Source: Micromonospora sp. WMMD1082
Lineage (GTDB): Bacteria > Actinomycetota > Actinomycetes > Mycobacteriales > Micromonosporaceae
NCBI RefSeq assembly: GCF_029626175.1
Contig: NZ_JARUBM010000002.1
Coordinates: 5,969,001-6,033,000 of the forward strand
Direction of reading: 5' to 3'
Length of the DNA: 64,000 bases
Part shown: positions 1 through 7,584 of the stretch, piece by piece
Layout of the letters: the number at the start of each line of letters is the position of its first letter
Numbering within the stretch: position 1 is the stretch's first letter
Position numbers and translations under genes: made by a program
The notes under the pieces: generated by a model
What the model was told of the DNA's origin: nothing
Database searches by the model: none
Seen by the model: only the letters and a program-made list of their open reading frames with translations

Positions 1-2234
1 GCGTCACCCAGATGCAGCAGCGTCCGGCCCAGCCCGGCGTCCGGACGGCCGCCCTCGCGCAGCCGCCGGCTCTCGGCCAGCAGCCCGTACGCCTGGCGGG
101 CCTGCCCCGGTGCCACGCCCAGCAGCGCCGCCCCCGCGTTGAGCAGCGCCGCCGCCCGGTTGGTCGGGTCGCCCACCGTCTCGTACTCGCGCAGCGCGGC
201 CCGCCACGCCTGCGCCGCGTCGAGGTGCTCGCCCATCGCGGAGTGCACCAGCACGAGGTTGGTCAGCGCCGCCGCGTAGCCGCGCGAGTCACCGAGCGAG
301 CGGAACGTGTTCGCCGCCCGTACCAGCAGGTCGTGGGCGGCCTCCAACTCGCCGCGCGCCAGCCTCGCCGCACCCAGCCCGAGATCGCTGAGCGCCTGAC
401 CGGCCCGGTCGGCACCCGCGCGGTGCCGGCGCGACAGCTCCAGATGCTCCACCGCCTCGTCGGTGCGGCCGAGGTCGAGCAGGGCCAGGCCGAGATTCAT
501 CCGCGCCTGCGCGGTGCCGCGCCGCCCCCGCCCGGCCACCGCGAGACTGAGCGCGGCCACCGCGCCGTACGGGTCGTGCCGGCGCCGCCGCAGCACCCCC
601 AGCTCGTTGTGCGCCCAACCGGCGATCTCGGGCCGGTCCTGGGCGCTGGGATTGGCCAGCACGGTCTGGCACACCTCCTCCCACTCGTCCCGCCGCTCGA
701 CGTGGGCGAGCCACCCGCACAGCGCCACGGCCAGCCGGAACCACCAGTCCCGCACCCGTCGCGGCAGCGCCTCCACCGCGCCGGCCGGCACCTTCACCAC
801 CGCCAGCAGCAACTCCTGATGCAGGTCGAGCCAGCCGTACGGGTCGTCGTCGGGCAGCCGGTGATCCCGGTCGAGCACGCCGGCCATCCCCAGCCCGGCC
901 ATGTGCTGCTCGGCCCGGCGGGCCAGGTGCCGGGTCAGCCGGGCCTGGACGGTGACCCGACGGTGCACCGGTTCGGCCTCCCGCAGGTGCATCCGGGCGT
1001 ACGCGGCGAGCAGCGGCCGGACCTCGTACCGGTCGCCGGGCGCGCCGACGACGAAGGCACCGTCGGCGAGTTCGTCCAGCAGGGCGGCGATCCGGTGCGG
1101 CCGGCGACCGGCGAGCGCGGCGATGGTCGCCCGGTCCAGCGGCACCGGGCTCAGCGACAGCAGCCGCCACAACCGGCGGGCCTGCCCACTCAGCGCGTGG
1201 TACGCGGTGTCGCGCGCGGTGACCAGCCCGGTCACCGGCGAGACGCCGACCCGCTGGTGCGGCGGCGTGTCGGCGGCGCGACGCAACGCGTGTAGCACGT
1301 CGGCGTGCCGCCAGCCGTGCTGCGCCGTACGCCGCCCGAGTTCCGTCACCGTGCGCGGCTGCCGCCCGCACAACTCCACGATGGTGCGCACGGCCGGGTC
1401 GGTGCGCGGGTCCGGGCGGTGCGGGCGCGCCACGGCCGTGGCCGCACCGGCGTCCGCGAACATCTCCACCGCGTCACCGACGTCCGGTTCGGCCAGCCAG
1501 TACGCCACCACCCCGTCCACCGCGGCGAGCCGGCCGGTGCCGGCGAGCAGCAGCCGGCAGTCCCGGGCGGTCGGCGGCAGCAGCGGCCGGACCTGGGCCG
1601 GACTGTCCACGTTGTCCAGCACCAGCAGCACCTTGCGGCCGTCGAGCTGGCCGCGCAGCTCGTCCGCGGCGTCGGCGAGGTCGTCCGGCCGGCCGGAGCG
1701 CGGGGCGGCGGTGCCGAGGATGCGGGCCAGCGCGGTCAGGACCTGCCTCGGCGAGCGGGCCCGGCCGCCCCGGCGCAGGTCGAGGTAGAACTGCCCGTCG
1801 GGGAAGTCCGTCCGGCTCAGGTTCGCCGCCTGGATGGTGCACCAGGACGTGCCGACGGCGCGCCGGCCCACCACCGCCACCGCGTGCTCCGGGGCGAGCA
1901 TGGCGACCACGGCCTCGGCCTGGCCCCGCCGGCCGGTGTATCCCGCCGGCCACGGCAGCGTGGGTGCGCTGCTGGTCGCCGCGGTCTCGCCGTCGTCGTC
2001 GGTCAGCAGCTGCTCCCGTTGGCGGCGCCGCCACTCCACGACGAAGGTGGCGACCACCCCGATGGCCGCCAGACCCAGGCTCGCCGAGCCGAGGACGGCG
2101 ACGGAGAGCTCGGAGAGCAGGTTGCCGGTGACGTTGCCGAGCACGGCGCTGACCCCGGCGCCGACCACCCCGCCGACGGCGAGCAGGATGCTCAGCAGCC
2201 GTGGCCGGCGGGCGGACCGTCCCGGCGGGGTCAC
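1..2234 (-). CDS. Membrane-anchored NB-ARC/TPR (STAND-like) protein, 3' end outside window
   Basis: One frame stays open from a GTG at 2234 to the left edge (at least 744 codons). The GTG overlaps the permease stop as GTGA, which fixes the start. Two hydrophobic segments lie near residues 13-33 and 44-66, then an NB-ARC-like region and, from about residue 480 on, TPR-like helical repeats such as ARMNLGLALLDLGRTDEAVE. The Walker B strand is good (KVLLVLDNVD, about 201-210). The P-loop reads GRRAVGTS (about 123-130), so the invariant lysine is threonine. Known STAND proteins are signalling switches that use ATP/ADP exchange; this one may not bind nucleotide normally. It is the last visible gene of an operon with ABC-transporter parts. 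No N-terminal DNA-binding (SARP) domain is seen. Confident as a gene and for the fold, unsure of function. Confidence 0.8.
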   Translation of the reverse strand, partial: MTPPGRSARRPRLLSILLAVGGVVGAGVSAVLGNVTGNLLSELSVAVLGSASLGLAAIGVVATFVVEWRRRQREQLLTDDDGETAATSSAPTLPWPAGYTGRRGQAEAVVAMLAPEHAVAVVGRRAVGTSWCTIQAANLSRTDFPDGQFYLDLRRGGRARSPRQVLTALARILGTAAPRSGRPDDLADAADELRGQLDGRKVLLVLDNVDSPAQVRPLLPPTARDCRLLLAGTGRLAAVDGVVAYWLAEPDVGDAVEMFADAGAATAVARPHRPDPRTDPAVRTIVELCGRQPRTVTELGRRTAQHGWRHADVLHALRRAADTPPHQRVGVSPVTGLVTARDTAYHALSGQARRLWRLLSLSPVPLDRATIAALAGRRPHRIAALLDELADGAFVVGAPGDRYEVRPLLAAYARMHLREAEPVHRRVTVQARLTRHLARRAEQHMAGLGMAGVLDRDHRLPDDDPYGWLDLHQELLLAVVKVPAGAVEALPRRVRDWWFRLAVALCGWLAHVERRDEWEEVCQTVLANPSAQDRPEIAGWAHNELGVLRRRRHDPYGAVAALSLAVAGRGRRGTAQARMNLGLALLDLGRTDEAVEHLELSRRHRAGADRAGQALSDLGLGAARLARGELEAAHDLLVRAANTFRSLGDSRGYAAALTNLVLVHSAMGEHLDAAQAWRAALREYETVGDPTNRAAALLNAGAALLGVAPGQARQAYGLLAESRRLREGGRPDAGLGRTLLHLGD

Positions 2235-3994
2235 CGGACACCCCCGGCGACCAGGCCGGCGACGACCTGCCGGCGGGCCAGGACGAACACCAGCACGGGC
2301 AGGATCGAGGCGAGCACGCAACCGGCGGCGAGCGTACCGCTGCCGGCCACGAAGCCACGGTTCTGTCCGGCGAGGAACAACCCGAGCGGGGCGGCGTCCG
2401 GGCCGCTGAACAGCAGCCCCACCACCAGGTCGTTCCACACCTGCACGAACTCCAGCACGGCCACCGCCACCAGCGCGGTGCGGTGGTGCCGGGCCAGCCG
2501 GCGCAGCGTGCCCCACCAGTGCCGCCCGCCGACCCGGGTGCCACGGATCTGCTCGGCGGGCAGGTCGGCGAAGGCGTTGCGCAGCACCAGCACGGCGAAC
2601 GGCACACCCAGCGCGATGTGCACCAGGGCCACGCCCCGCGCCGTGCCGGAGGAGAGCGCCAGGCCGAGGACCTCGTTGAGCGGACCGGCGATCACCTGCA
2701 CCGGGACCACCACCGCGGCCATCAGCACCAGCCCGGTGGCCTGGGCCGCCGGCCCGGTCAGCCAGGCCAGCGGGTAGGCGGCGAGCAGCGCGACGCCCAG
2801 CACCGCGGCGGTGACGACCGTGGCGAGCACCAGCGTGAAGCCGAGGCTGCGCCACAGCTCCGGACCGGTGAGCACCGCCGCGTACGAGTCGAGACTCGGT
2901 CGGCCGGACCACCAGCCTCCGGTGGCCGCCCGCACCGGATCCTGCAACGAGGTGGCCGCCAGCACTCCCAGCGGGAGCAGCCAGGCGATGGCCGCACCCG
3001 CGGCGAGCATCCGGACCAGCCGCCGGGGTGGCGGCGCGGGCGCGGTGTCGCCGGCCGGCTGCCGGGGTGGCGGCCACGCCTGCCGGACGAACAGCGCCAC
3101 CACCAGCATGCCCGCGGTGACCGCGACCAGCCAGATCACTCCCAGGGCGGCGCCCTCGCCGGTGGTCGTCGCGCCGGAGGTCTGCCAGATCCGCAGCGAG
3201 AGCACCGACGCCTCGTCCCGCACCGAGCCGGGCGTCATCACCAGGATCAGGTCGAAGGTGCGGCTGGTGCCGACGGCGACCAGGGCGAAGACCACCGCGA
3301 CCGTACGCAGCAGCAGGGGTCGCCACTGCGCGTCCCAGAGCACGTCGCGGCGGCTGCCGCCGAAGGCGCGTACCGCGTCGACCAGCCCCGTCGGCACGGC
3401 GTCGAGGGCGGCCCGGAACACCAGCATGGCCAGCCCGACCCAGGCCCACACGAAGGCCGACATCACGGCCACGGTGACCAGCTCCGGCCCGAGCAGCTGC
3501 GGCACCTGTTCCGGGGCGCGTCCGGTGACCCGGGCCAGCAGCAGGGTGACCAGCCCACGCCGCGGGTCCGGGTCGTAGAGCAGCCGGAAGGTCACGCCGG
3601 TGACCACCAGCGGCAGCGCGGTCGGCACCACCAGGATGAGCCGGACCAGCCAGCCCTCCTGGGAGCGCCGGGAGGCGGCGGCGAGCAGGTAGCCCAGCAC
3701 CGTGACCACCGTCGGCACCAGCAGCGCCCACAGCAGCGTACGGCCGATCACCGCGCCGGTGTCGGGGGCGGCGAGGGCGGCCCGGTAGTGCTCGGCGCCC
3801 ACCCAGCGGCCGTCGGTGGTGACGCTGGCCTGCGCCGTTCGCAGCACCGGCCAGGCCAGCAGCCCGCCGAGCAGCAGCGCCGCCGGTGCCAGCAGTGCCC
3901 AGGCGACGCCGGCGGCCGGATAGGCCCGGCCCCGCCGGGGCGGCCCGACGTCGTCGAGCACCGCCAGCTCGCCCAGCAGCGGCCCCCGGCTCAC
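2231..3994 (-). CDS. Fused two-domain ABC transporter permease (sugar/CUT1-like)
   Basis: A 587-residue protein carries two consecutive BPD_transp_1-type permease halves, roughly residues 25-310 and 325-587, each with about six hydrophobic helices. The first half resembles MalF/UgpA and the second MalG/UgpE, which are normally separate polypeptides. The cytoplasmic EAA-type loops are weak: VDAVRAFGGSRRDVLW in the first half and IRGTRVGGRHWWGTL in the second keep the glycine but not the usual EAA or final proline. The GTG start overlaps the stop of the upstream binding-protein gene (GTGA), so an in-frame ATG near 4882 is only upstream read-through. Together with the binding protein and the degenerate cassette upstream it forms a complete but odd importer set. 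The fusion is seen directly; the substrate is unknown. Confidence 0.85.
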   Translation of the reverse strand: MSRGPLLGELAVLDDVGPPRRGRAYPAAGVAWALLAPAALLLGGLLAWPVLRTAQASVTTDGRWVGAEHYRAALAAPDTGAVIGRTLLWALLVPTVVTVLGYLLAAASRRSQEGWLVRLILVVPTALPLVVTGVTFRLLYDPDPRRGLVTLLLARVTGRAPEQVPQLLGPELVTVAVMSAFVWAWVGLAMLVFRAALDAVPTGLVDAVRAFGGSRRDVLWDAQWRPLLLRTVAVVFALVAVGTSRTFDLILVMTPGSVRDEASVLSLRIWQTSGATTTGEGAALGVIWLVAVTAGMLVVALFVRQAWPPPRQPAGDTAPAPPPRRLVRMLAAGAAIAWLLPLGVLAATSLQDPVRAATGGWWSGRPSLDSYAAVLTGPELWRSLGFTLVLATVVTAAVLGVALLAAYPLAWLTGPAAQATGLVLMAAVVVPVQVIAGPLNEVLGLALSSGTARGVALVHIALGVPFAVLVLRNAFADLPAEQIRGTRVGGRHWWGTLRRLARHHRTALVAVAVLEFVQVWNDLVVGLLFSGPDAAPLGLFLAGQNRGFVAGSGTLAAGCVLASILPVLVFVLARRQVVAGLVAGGVR

Positions 3995-5283
3995 CGCCCG
4001 CCCTCCGCCGCCCGCGCCGCCTCGGCGAGCGCCCCGGTGGCCCGGCGGACGGCCTCCCGAGCGGCCACCCCGTCGGTCACGTCCATGAAGAAGTCCTGCA
4101 TGATCCGCCAGATCCCGACCCCGTCGGTGCCGGTGAAGGTCCCCGGCAGCCGGTCGGAGAGGTCGAACTGCACGGTGTCGGCGGTGCGCAGCTCGTCGGC
4201 CAAGCGGCCGCGCAGCGGGTCGCGGTAGCTGCCCGCCGGCACGGAAAGGTTGGGGGAGAGGTAGCCGCCGGCGTCCAGCCAGGGCTGGAAGGCGCCCGCG
4301 TCGCTGAGCCAGCGCACCAGCTCCACCCCGCCCTCGGAGCCGGCGAACGCCACCGCCGCGTCGCCGCCGACGATCAGCGGCTGGCTGGCCACCCGGGCGC
4401 CGGGAAACCGGAACGTGGCCAGCGGCTCGGTGCCGCGACGGAACCGGCCGACGACCGCGTCGACGAAGTCGGCCTCGAACACCATCGTCGCGTCGCGATG
4501 GTGCACCACCTGGATGACCGACTCCTCGAACTGGGTGAGCAGGGCCCGTCGCCCGCCGTCCGGGAACGCGCCGTCGACGCTCCACAACTCGGCGAGCCGG
4601 TCCAGCGCGTACCCCACCGGCCGGTCCCGCCAGTCGGCCTCGCCCCGGGCCAGCGCCTCGTACAGGTCGGCACCGGCGACGTCGGCCAGCACGTTCTCGA
4701 ACCAGTCGGTGAGCACCCAGCCGTCGGCGGCACCGATCGCCAGCGGTGCCGGGCCCGCGCCCGCCCGGTGCCGCGCACCGAGCCGGCGGGTCAGGGTGAC
4801 CAGTGCGTCCCACGTTCTCGGCGGCTCGGCCAGCATCGACGGGAAGTACCAGAACAGCGACTTGTGCGCCGCCTTGACCCACACGCCGTAGCGGCGCCCG
4901 TCGACGCTGAGCAGATCCGCCATGCCGGCCGGCGCGGTGTAGCTGGTGGCCGGGGTCACCTCGCTGAGCCAGCCACGCTGGGCGTACTCGACGACCAGAC
5001 CCGAGCGGGGCAGGATCGCCACGTCGGGGCTGGTGCCGGCGGAGCGTCGCGCGGTCAGGAAGGCGTCGATGTCGTTGCCCACGCCGATCACCTGCACCGT
5101 CGGGGTATAGCCGACGACCACCTCACGGAACCGGGCCAGCTCGCCACCGGCCCAGACGACCGCCACCTGCACCGACCGCCGGCCCCGAGCGCATCCGCCG
5201 GCACCGGCCGCGGTCACCGTGGCCGCGGCGGCGGTCGCAGTGGCGCGCAGCAGGGTGCGGCGGCGCAGCCCGATCCCCGTCAC
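3991..5283 (-). CDS. Extracellular solute-binding lipoprotein (family 1-like)
   Basis: This 430-residue protein begins with a twin-arginine-like lipoprotein signal: RRRTLLRATA near residues 7-16, an alanine-rich stretch, and a lipobox ending GAGGC with Cys31 as the likely lipidated residue. The mature part has features of CUT1 sugar-binding proteins, including SPDVAILPRSG early and a central EPPRTWDALVTLTRRL segment. The GTG start overlaps the stop of the cassette gene upstream, and its own stop overlaps the permease start, so the genes are probably translationally coupled. It should sit on the outer face of the membrane and deliver or sense a ligand. The ligand cannot be told from sequence. 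Confidence 0.85.
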   Translation of the reverse strand: MTGIGLRRRTLLRATATAAAATVTAAGAGGCARGRRSVQVAVVWAGGELARFREVVVGYTPTVQVIGVGNDIDAFLTARRSAGTSPDVAILPRSGLVVEYAQRGWLSEVTPATSYTAPAGMADLLSVDGRRYGVWVKAAHKSLFWYFPSMLAEPPRTWDALVTLTRRLGARHRAGAGPAPLAIGAADGWVLTDWFENVLADVAGADLYEALARGEADWRDRPVGYALDRLAELWSVDGAFPDGGRRALLTQFEESVIQVVHHRDATMVFEADFVDAVVGRFRRGTEPLATFRFPGARVASQPLIVGGDAAVAFAGSEGGVELVRWLSDAGAFQPWLDAGGYLSPNLSVPAGSYRDPLRGRLADELRTADTVQFDLSDRLPGTFTGTDGVGIWRIMQDFFMDVTDGVAAREAVRRATGALAEAARAAEGGR

Positions 5284-5924
5284 GGGCGTACCTCCCGACG
5301 GGCCGGCCCGGGCAGCCGTTCGCTGGTCGCCGAGAGCCGGTCGGGCACGTCGACCAGCACCTCGTCGGCGGCGGAGCAGATCAGCACCGTCACACCGGCG
5401 GAGTCCGGCGGGGCCAGCCGGCCGACCAGGTCGGGCAGGCGCACCCCGTCGACCGCGGCCGGCAGGTCGACCACCAGCACCTCGGGCAGGCAGGCCATCG
5501 CCCGGGCGATGGCGACCCGGAACCGCTGCGCCTCGGTGAGCAGGTGCGGGCGCAGGCCGAGGGTCGGGGCGAGTTCGAGGCGGTCGACCAGGACGGCCGC
5601 CCAGCCCTCGGCGACGTCGCGTACCTGCCGGCGACGCCGCTGGCCGTAGGAGATGTTGCGGGCCACGGTGAGGTGGGGCAGCAGGGCGCCGCCGGCCGGC
5701 ACGTACCCGATGCGCCGTCGTGGCGGCGGCAGGTCGGTGACGTCGCGGCCGCCGACCAGGATCCGGCCGGCGACCGGCGCGGCCAGCCCCACCAGCACCC
5801 GGGCCACGGCGGTGCCCAGCCTCGGCCGGGCGAGCAGGGCCACCGTCGCGCCGGCGGGAACGTCGATGTCGAGCGGTGGGATGTCCGGCACGGCAACGAG
5901 TTGGTGCGTGCGTAACGTGACCAT
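5280..5924 (-). CDS. Degenerate ABC ATPase-like cassette (probable pseudo-ATPase)
   Basis: This 214-residue protein follows the MalK-type cassette layout but has lost its nucleotide-contact motifs. The Walker A position reads ARPRLGTAV (32-40) with no GKS/T. The Q-loop region is VPAGGALLPHL without the glutamine. The signature is LTEAQ in place of LSGGQ. Walker B is VLVVDLPAAVD, keeping Asp but not the catalytic Glu. The H-loop area has CSAADE and no histidine. The surrounding scaffold (LTVARNISYG, RVAIARAM) is well kept, so this looks like a maintained protein and not a decayed pseudogene. The ATG at 5924 has an excellent GGAGGTG ribosome site directly upstream. It is first in the operon. 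It may be a structural partner, or a different ATPase may energise the transporter. Confidence 0.8.
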   Translation of the reverse strand: MVTLRTHQLVAVPDIPPLDIDVPAGATVALLARPRLGTAVARVLVGLAAPVAGRILVGGRDVTDLPPPRRRIGYVPAGGALLPHLTVARNISYGQRRRRQVRDVAEGWAAVLVDRLELAPTLGLRPHLLTEAQRFRVAIARAMACLPEVLVVDLPAAVDGVRLPDLVGRLAPPDSAGVTVLICSAADEVLVDVPDRLSATSERLPGPARREVRP

Positions 5925-6032
5925 CACCTCCGGCGACCGTCGTCGATATCTCAGAGTGTCACAGGTGGACCACGCCTGGCGTGCCACCCTCGCGGCCGTC
6001 CACCGTGGCGTGCGGCGGTTACCGTCGCCAAC

Positions 6033-6779
6033 ATGACCGCTCCCACGCTCATCGCCGCCGGTCGGGACGCCGACGTGTACGCCCTCGACGCCGATCGGGT
6101 GCTGCGCCGATACCGCGACGGCATGGATGTGGCGGTGGAGGCCGCGTTCATGACCCACCTGCACGGCGCCGGCTTCCCGGTGCCCCGGGTGCACGAGGCG
6201 TCCGGCGCGGAGCTGGTCATGCAGCGGGTGCCCGGTCCCACGATGCTCCAGGCGCTGGTCGCCGGCACGATCGACGTCGAGCCGGCGGCCGATATCCTCG
6301 CCGACCTGCACCGCCGGCTGCACGCCGTCGCGCCGCTGCCCGGCACGGGCGCCGCTGCCCCTGCCCCTGCCGGTCCCGCTGCCGCCGCTGCCGCTGTCGG
6401 TGCCGCCGCCGGTCCCGCTGCTGCCGGTGCTGCTGCCGCTGTCGGTGCCGGCGAGCGGATCCTGCACCTGGACGTTCACCCGGACAACGTCATCCTCGAC
6501 CCGCGCGGCCCGGTGCTCGTCGACTGGCGCAACGTCCGGCACGGCCCGCCCGGGCTGGACGTCGCGATGACCGCCCTGATCCTCGCCCAGGTGGCCGTGG
6601 ACCCGGCCCAACCGATGGCCGCCGAGGCCGGTGACCTGCTACGGGCCTACCTGTCCGCGATCCGCGACCACGCCCCGCCCCTGGTCGACGCCGCCGTGGC
6701 GATCCGCCGCGCCAACCCCACCCAGACCCCCACCGAACGCGCCCTCCTCCCCACCGCAACAACCCTCCTCCTCACCTGA
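6033..6779 (+). CDS. Aminoglycoside phosphotransferase (APH)-family kinase-like protein
   Basis: The 248-residue product has the APH/choline-kinase catalytic motif HLDVHPDN (about 145-152) and a VDWRN metal-binding motif about 15 residues further on. The N-terminal lobe is short, with RDADVYALD in place of a typical glycine loop. Between the lobes (residues about 101-140) sits an Ala/Gly/Pro tract encoded by GCTGCC/CCTGCC-like repeats. Such proteins phosphorylate small molecules, but the substrate here is unknown and drug resistance should not be assumed. It is divergent from the ABC-like operon, with about 108 bases between the starts, which must hold both promoters. Confidence 0.85.
   Translation: MTAPTLIAAGRDADVYALDADRVLRRYRDGMDVAVEAAFMTHLHGAGFPVPRVHEASGAELVMQRVPGPTMLQALVAGTIDVEPAADILADLHRRLHAVAPLPGTGAAAPAPAGPAAAAAAVGAAAGPAAAGAAAAVGAGERILHLDVHPDNVILDPRGPVLVDWRNVRHGPPGLDVAMTALILAQVAVDPAQPMAAEAGDLLRAYLSAIRDHAPPLVDAAVAIRRANPTQTPTERALLPTATTLLLT
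6333..6452 (+). repeat. Low-complexity GCTGCC/GGTGCC-type repeat tract inside the APH-like gene
   Basis: About 120 bases are built from variants of GCTGCC, CCTGCC and GGTGCC and encode an Ala/Gly/Pro linker just before the catalytic loop of the kinase. Related kinases have no such insert here, so it probably arose by slippage. Its length may vary between strains. Confidence 0.7.
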
Positions 6780-6804
6780 CCCCACCCCGCCCCACCCAGA
6801 CCCG

Positions 6805-6867
6805 CGTTGATCATGAGGTTAGCGGCGAGTTTGATCTCTAAAACTGCCGCTAACCTCATGATCAACG
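6805..6867. repeat. Palindromic intergenic repeat, copy A (GTTGATCATGAGG arms)
   Basis: The left arm at 6805-6826 starts CGTTGATCATGAGGTTAGCG and is the exact reverse complement of the right arm at 6846-6867. Inside, AGTTT and AAACT extend the stem around a GATCTCTA loop. It lies between the kinase and the GntR gene. Copy B (10764-10830) has the same loop, and its arms differ by paired, compensating changes. Confidence 0.9.
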
Positions 6868-6921
6868 AGGACTGGCGGGGTGGGGGTGAGGGCGGGATGG
6901 GGTGAGGGGCATCATAGATAC

Positions 6922-7584
6922 ATGACGTATCCGCTCGTGGGTGGTCGGACCGCGGGGCCGTCGGCGGCCGAACGCGCCTACCGACATCTGAAACGCTCCA
7001 TCCTGGAGCAGCTGTATCCCGGTGGGTCGCTGGTCAGCGAGGGGGAGATCGCCGAGGCGACCGGGGTCTCCCGCACCCCGGTACGCGAGGCGTTGCTGCG
7101 GCTGGAGGCCGAAGGGCTGGTCCGGCTCTTCCCGAAGCGGGGAGCGCTGATCCTGCCGGTGTCCGCCCGCGAGATCGCCGACGTGATCGAGGCCCGCCGC
7201 CTCGTCGAGGTGCACGCCGCCGAGCGGGTCTGGCCCCGGCGCGCCGAGATCCGCGTCGACCTCGCCGCCCGGCTGGCGCGGATGCGGGCCGCGCACGCCG
7301 CCGGTGACCTGACCGCCCTGATGGCCGCCGACCGGGCGTTTCACGCCACCGTCGTCGACGCCGCCGGCAACCAGATCCTCGCCGAGCTGTACCAGCGGCT
7401 GCGCGACCGGCAGTTGCGGATGGGGGAGGCCAGCTTCCGGCTCTCACCACGCTGGGCCGAGGCGGCGCTGACCGAGCACGCCGCGCAGCTGGCCGCCCTG
7501 GACACCGACGACCCGCAGCCCTGGCTCGCCGCGGTGGCCGCACACATCGAGACCGCCGCGCGCGTGTTCCTGGGCCCCCGGTGA
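6922..7584 (+). CDS. GntR-family transcriptional regulator (FadR/FCD type)
   Basis: A 220-residue regulator. The N-terminal winged helix (about residues 14-85) contains the GntR signature SEGEIAEATGVSRTPVREAL followed by a wing at LFPKRGALI. The C-terminal half is helical with FCD-type features (DRAFHATVVDAAGN). The ATG at 6922 is preferred over an in-frame upstream start at 6880 because the protein begins sensibly there. Its stop overlaps the start of the MFS gene (GTGA), so the two are co-transcribed, and the regulator probably controls the transporter in response to that transporter's substrate. Confidence 0.9.
   Translation: MTYPLVGGRTAGPSAAERAYRHLKRSILEQLYPGGSLVSEGEIAEATGVSRTPVREALLRLEAEGLVRLFPKRGALILPVSAREIADVIEARRLVEVHAAERVWPRRAEIRVDLAARLARMRAAHAAGDLTALMAADRAFHATVVDAAGNQILAELYQRLRDRQLRMGEASFRLSPRWAEAALTEHAAQLAALDTDDPQPWLAAVAAHIETAARVFLGPR

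Noticed and set aside
2231..4882. Permease starting at 4882 (883 residues)
   Set aside because: The first 296 codons overlap the binding-protein gene and are Arg-rich shadow; the GTG at 3994 overlaps the previous stop.
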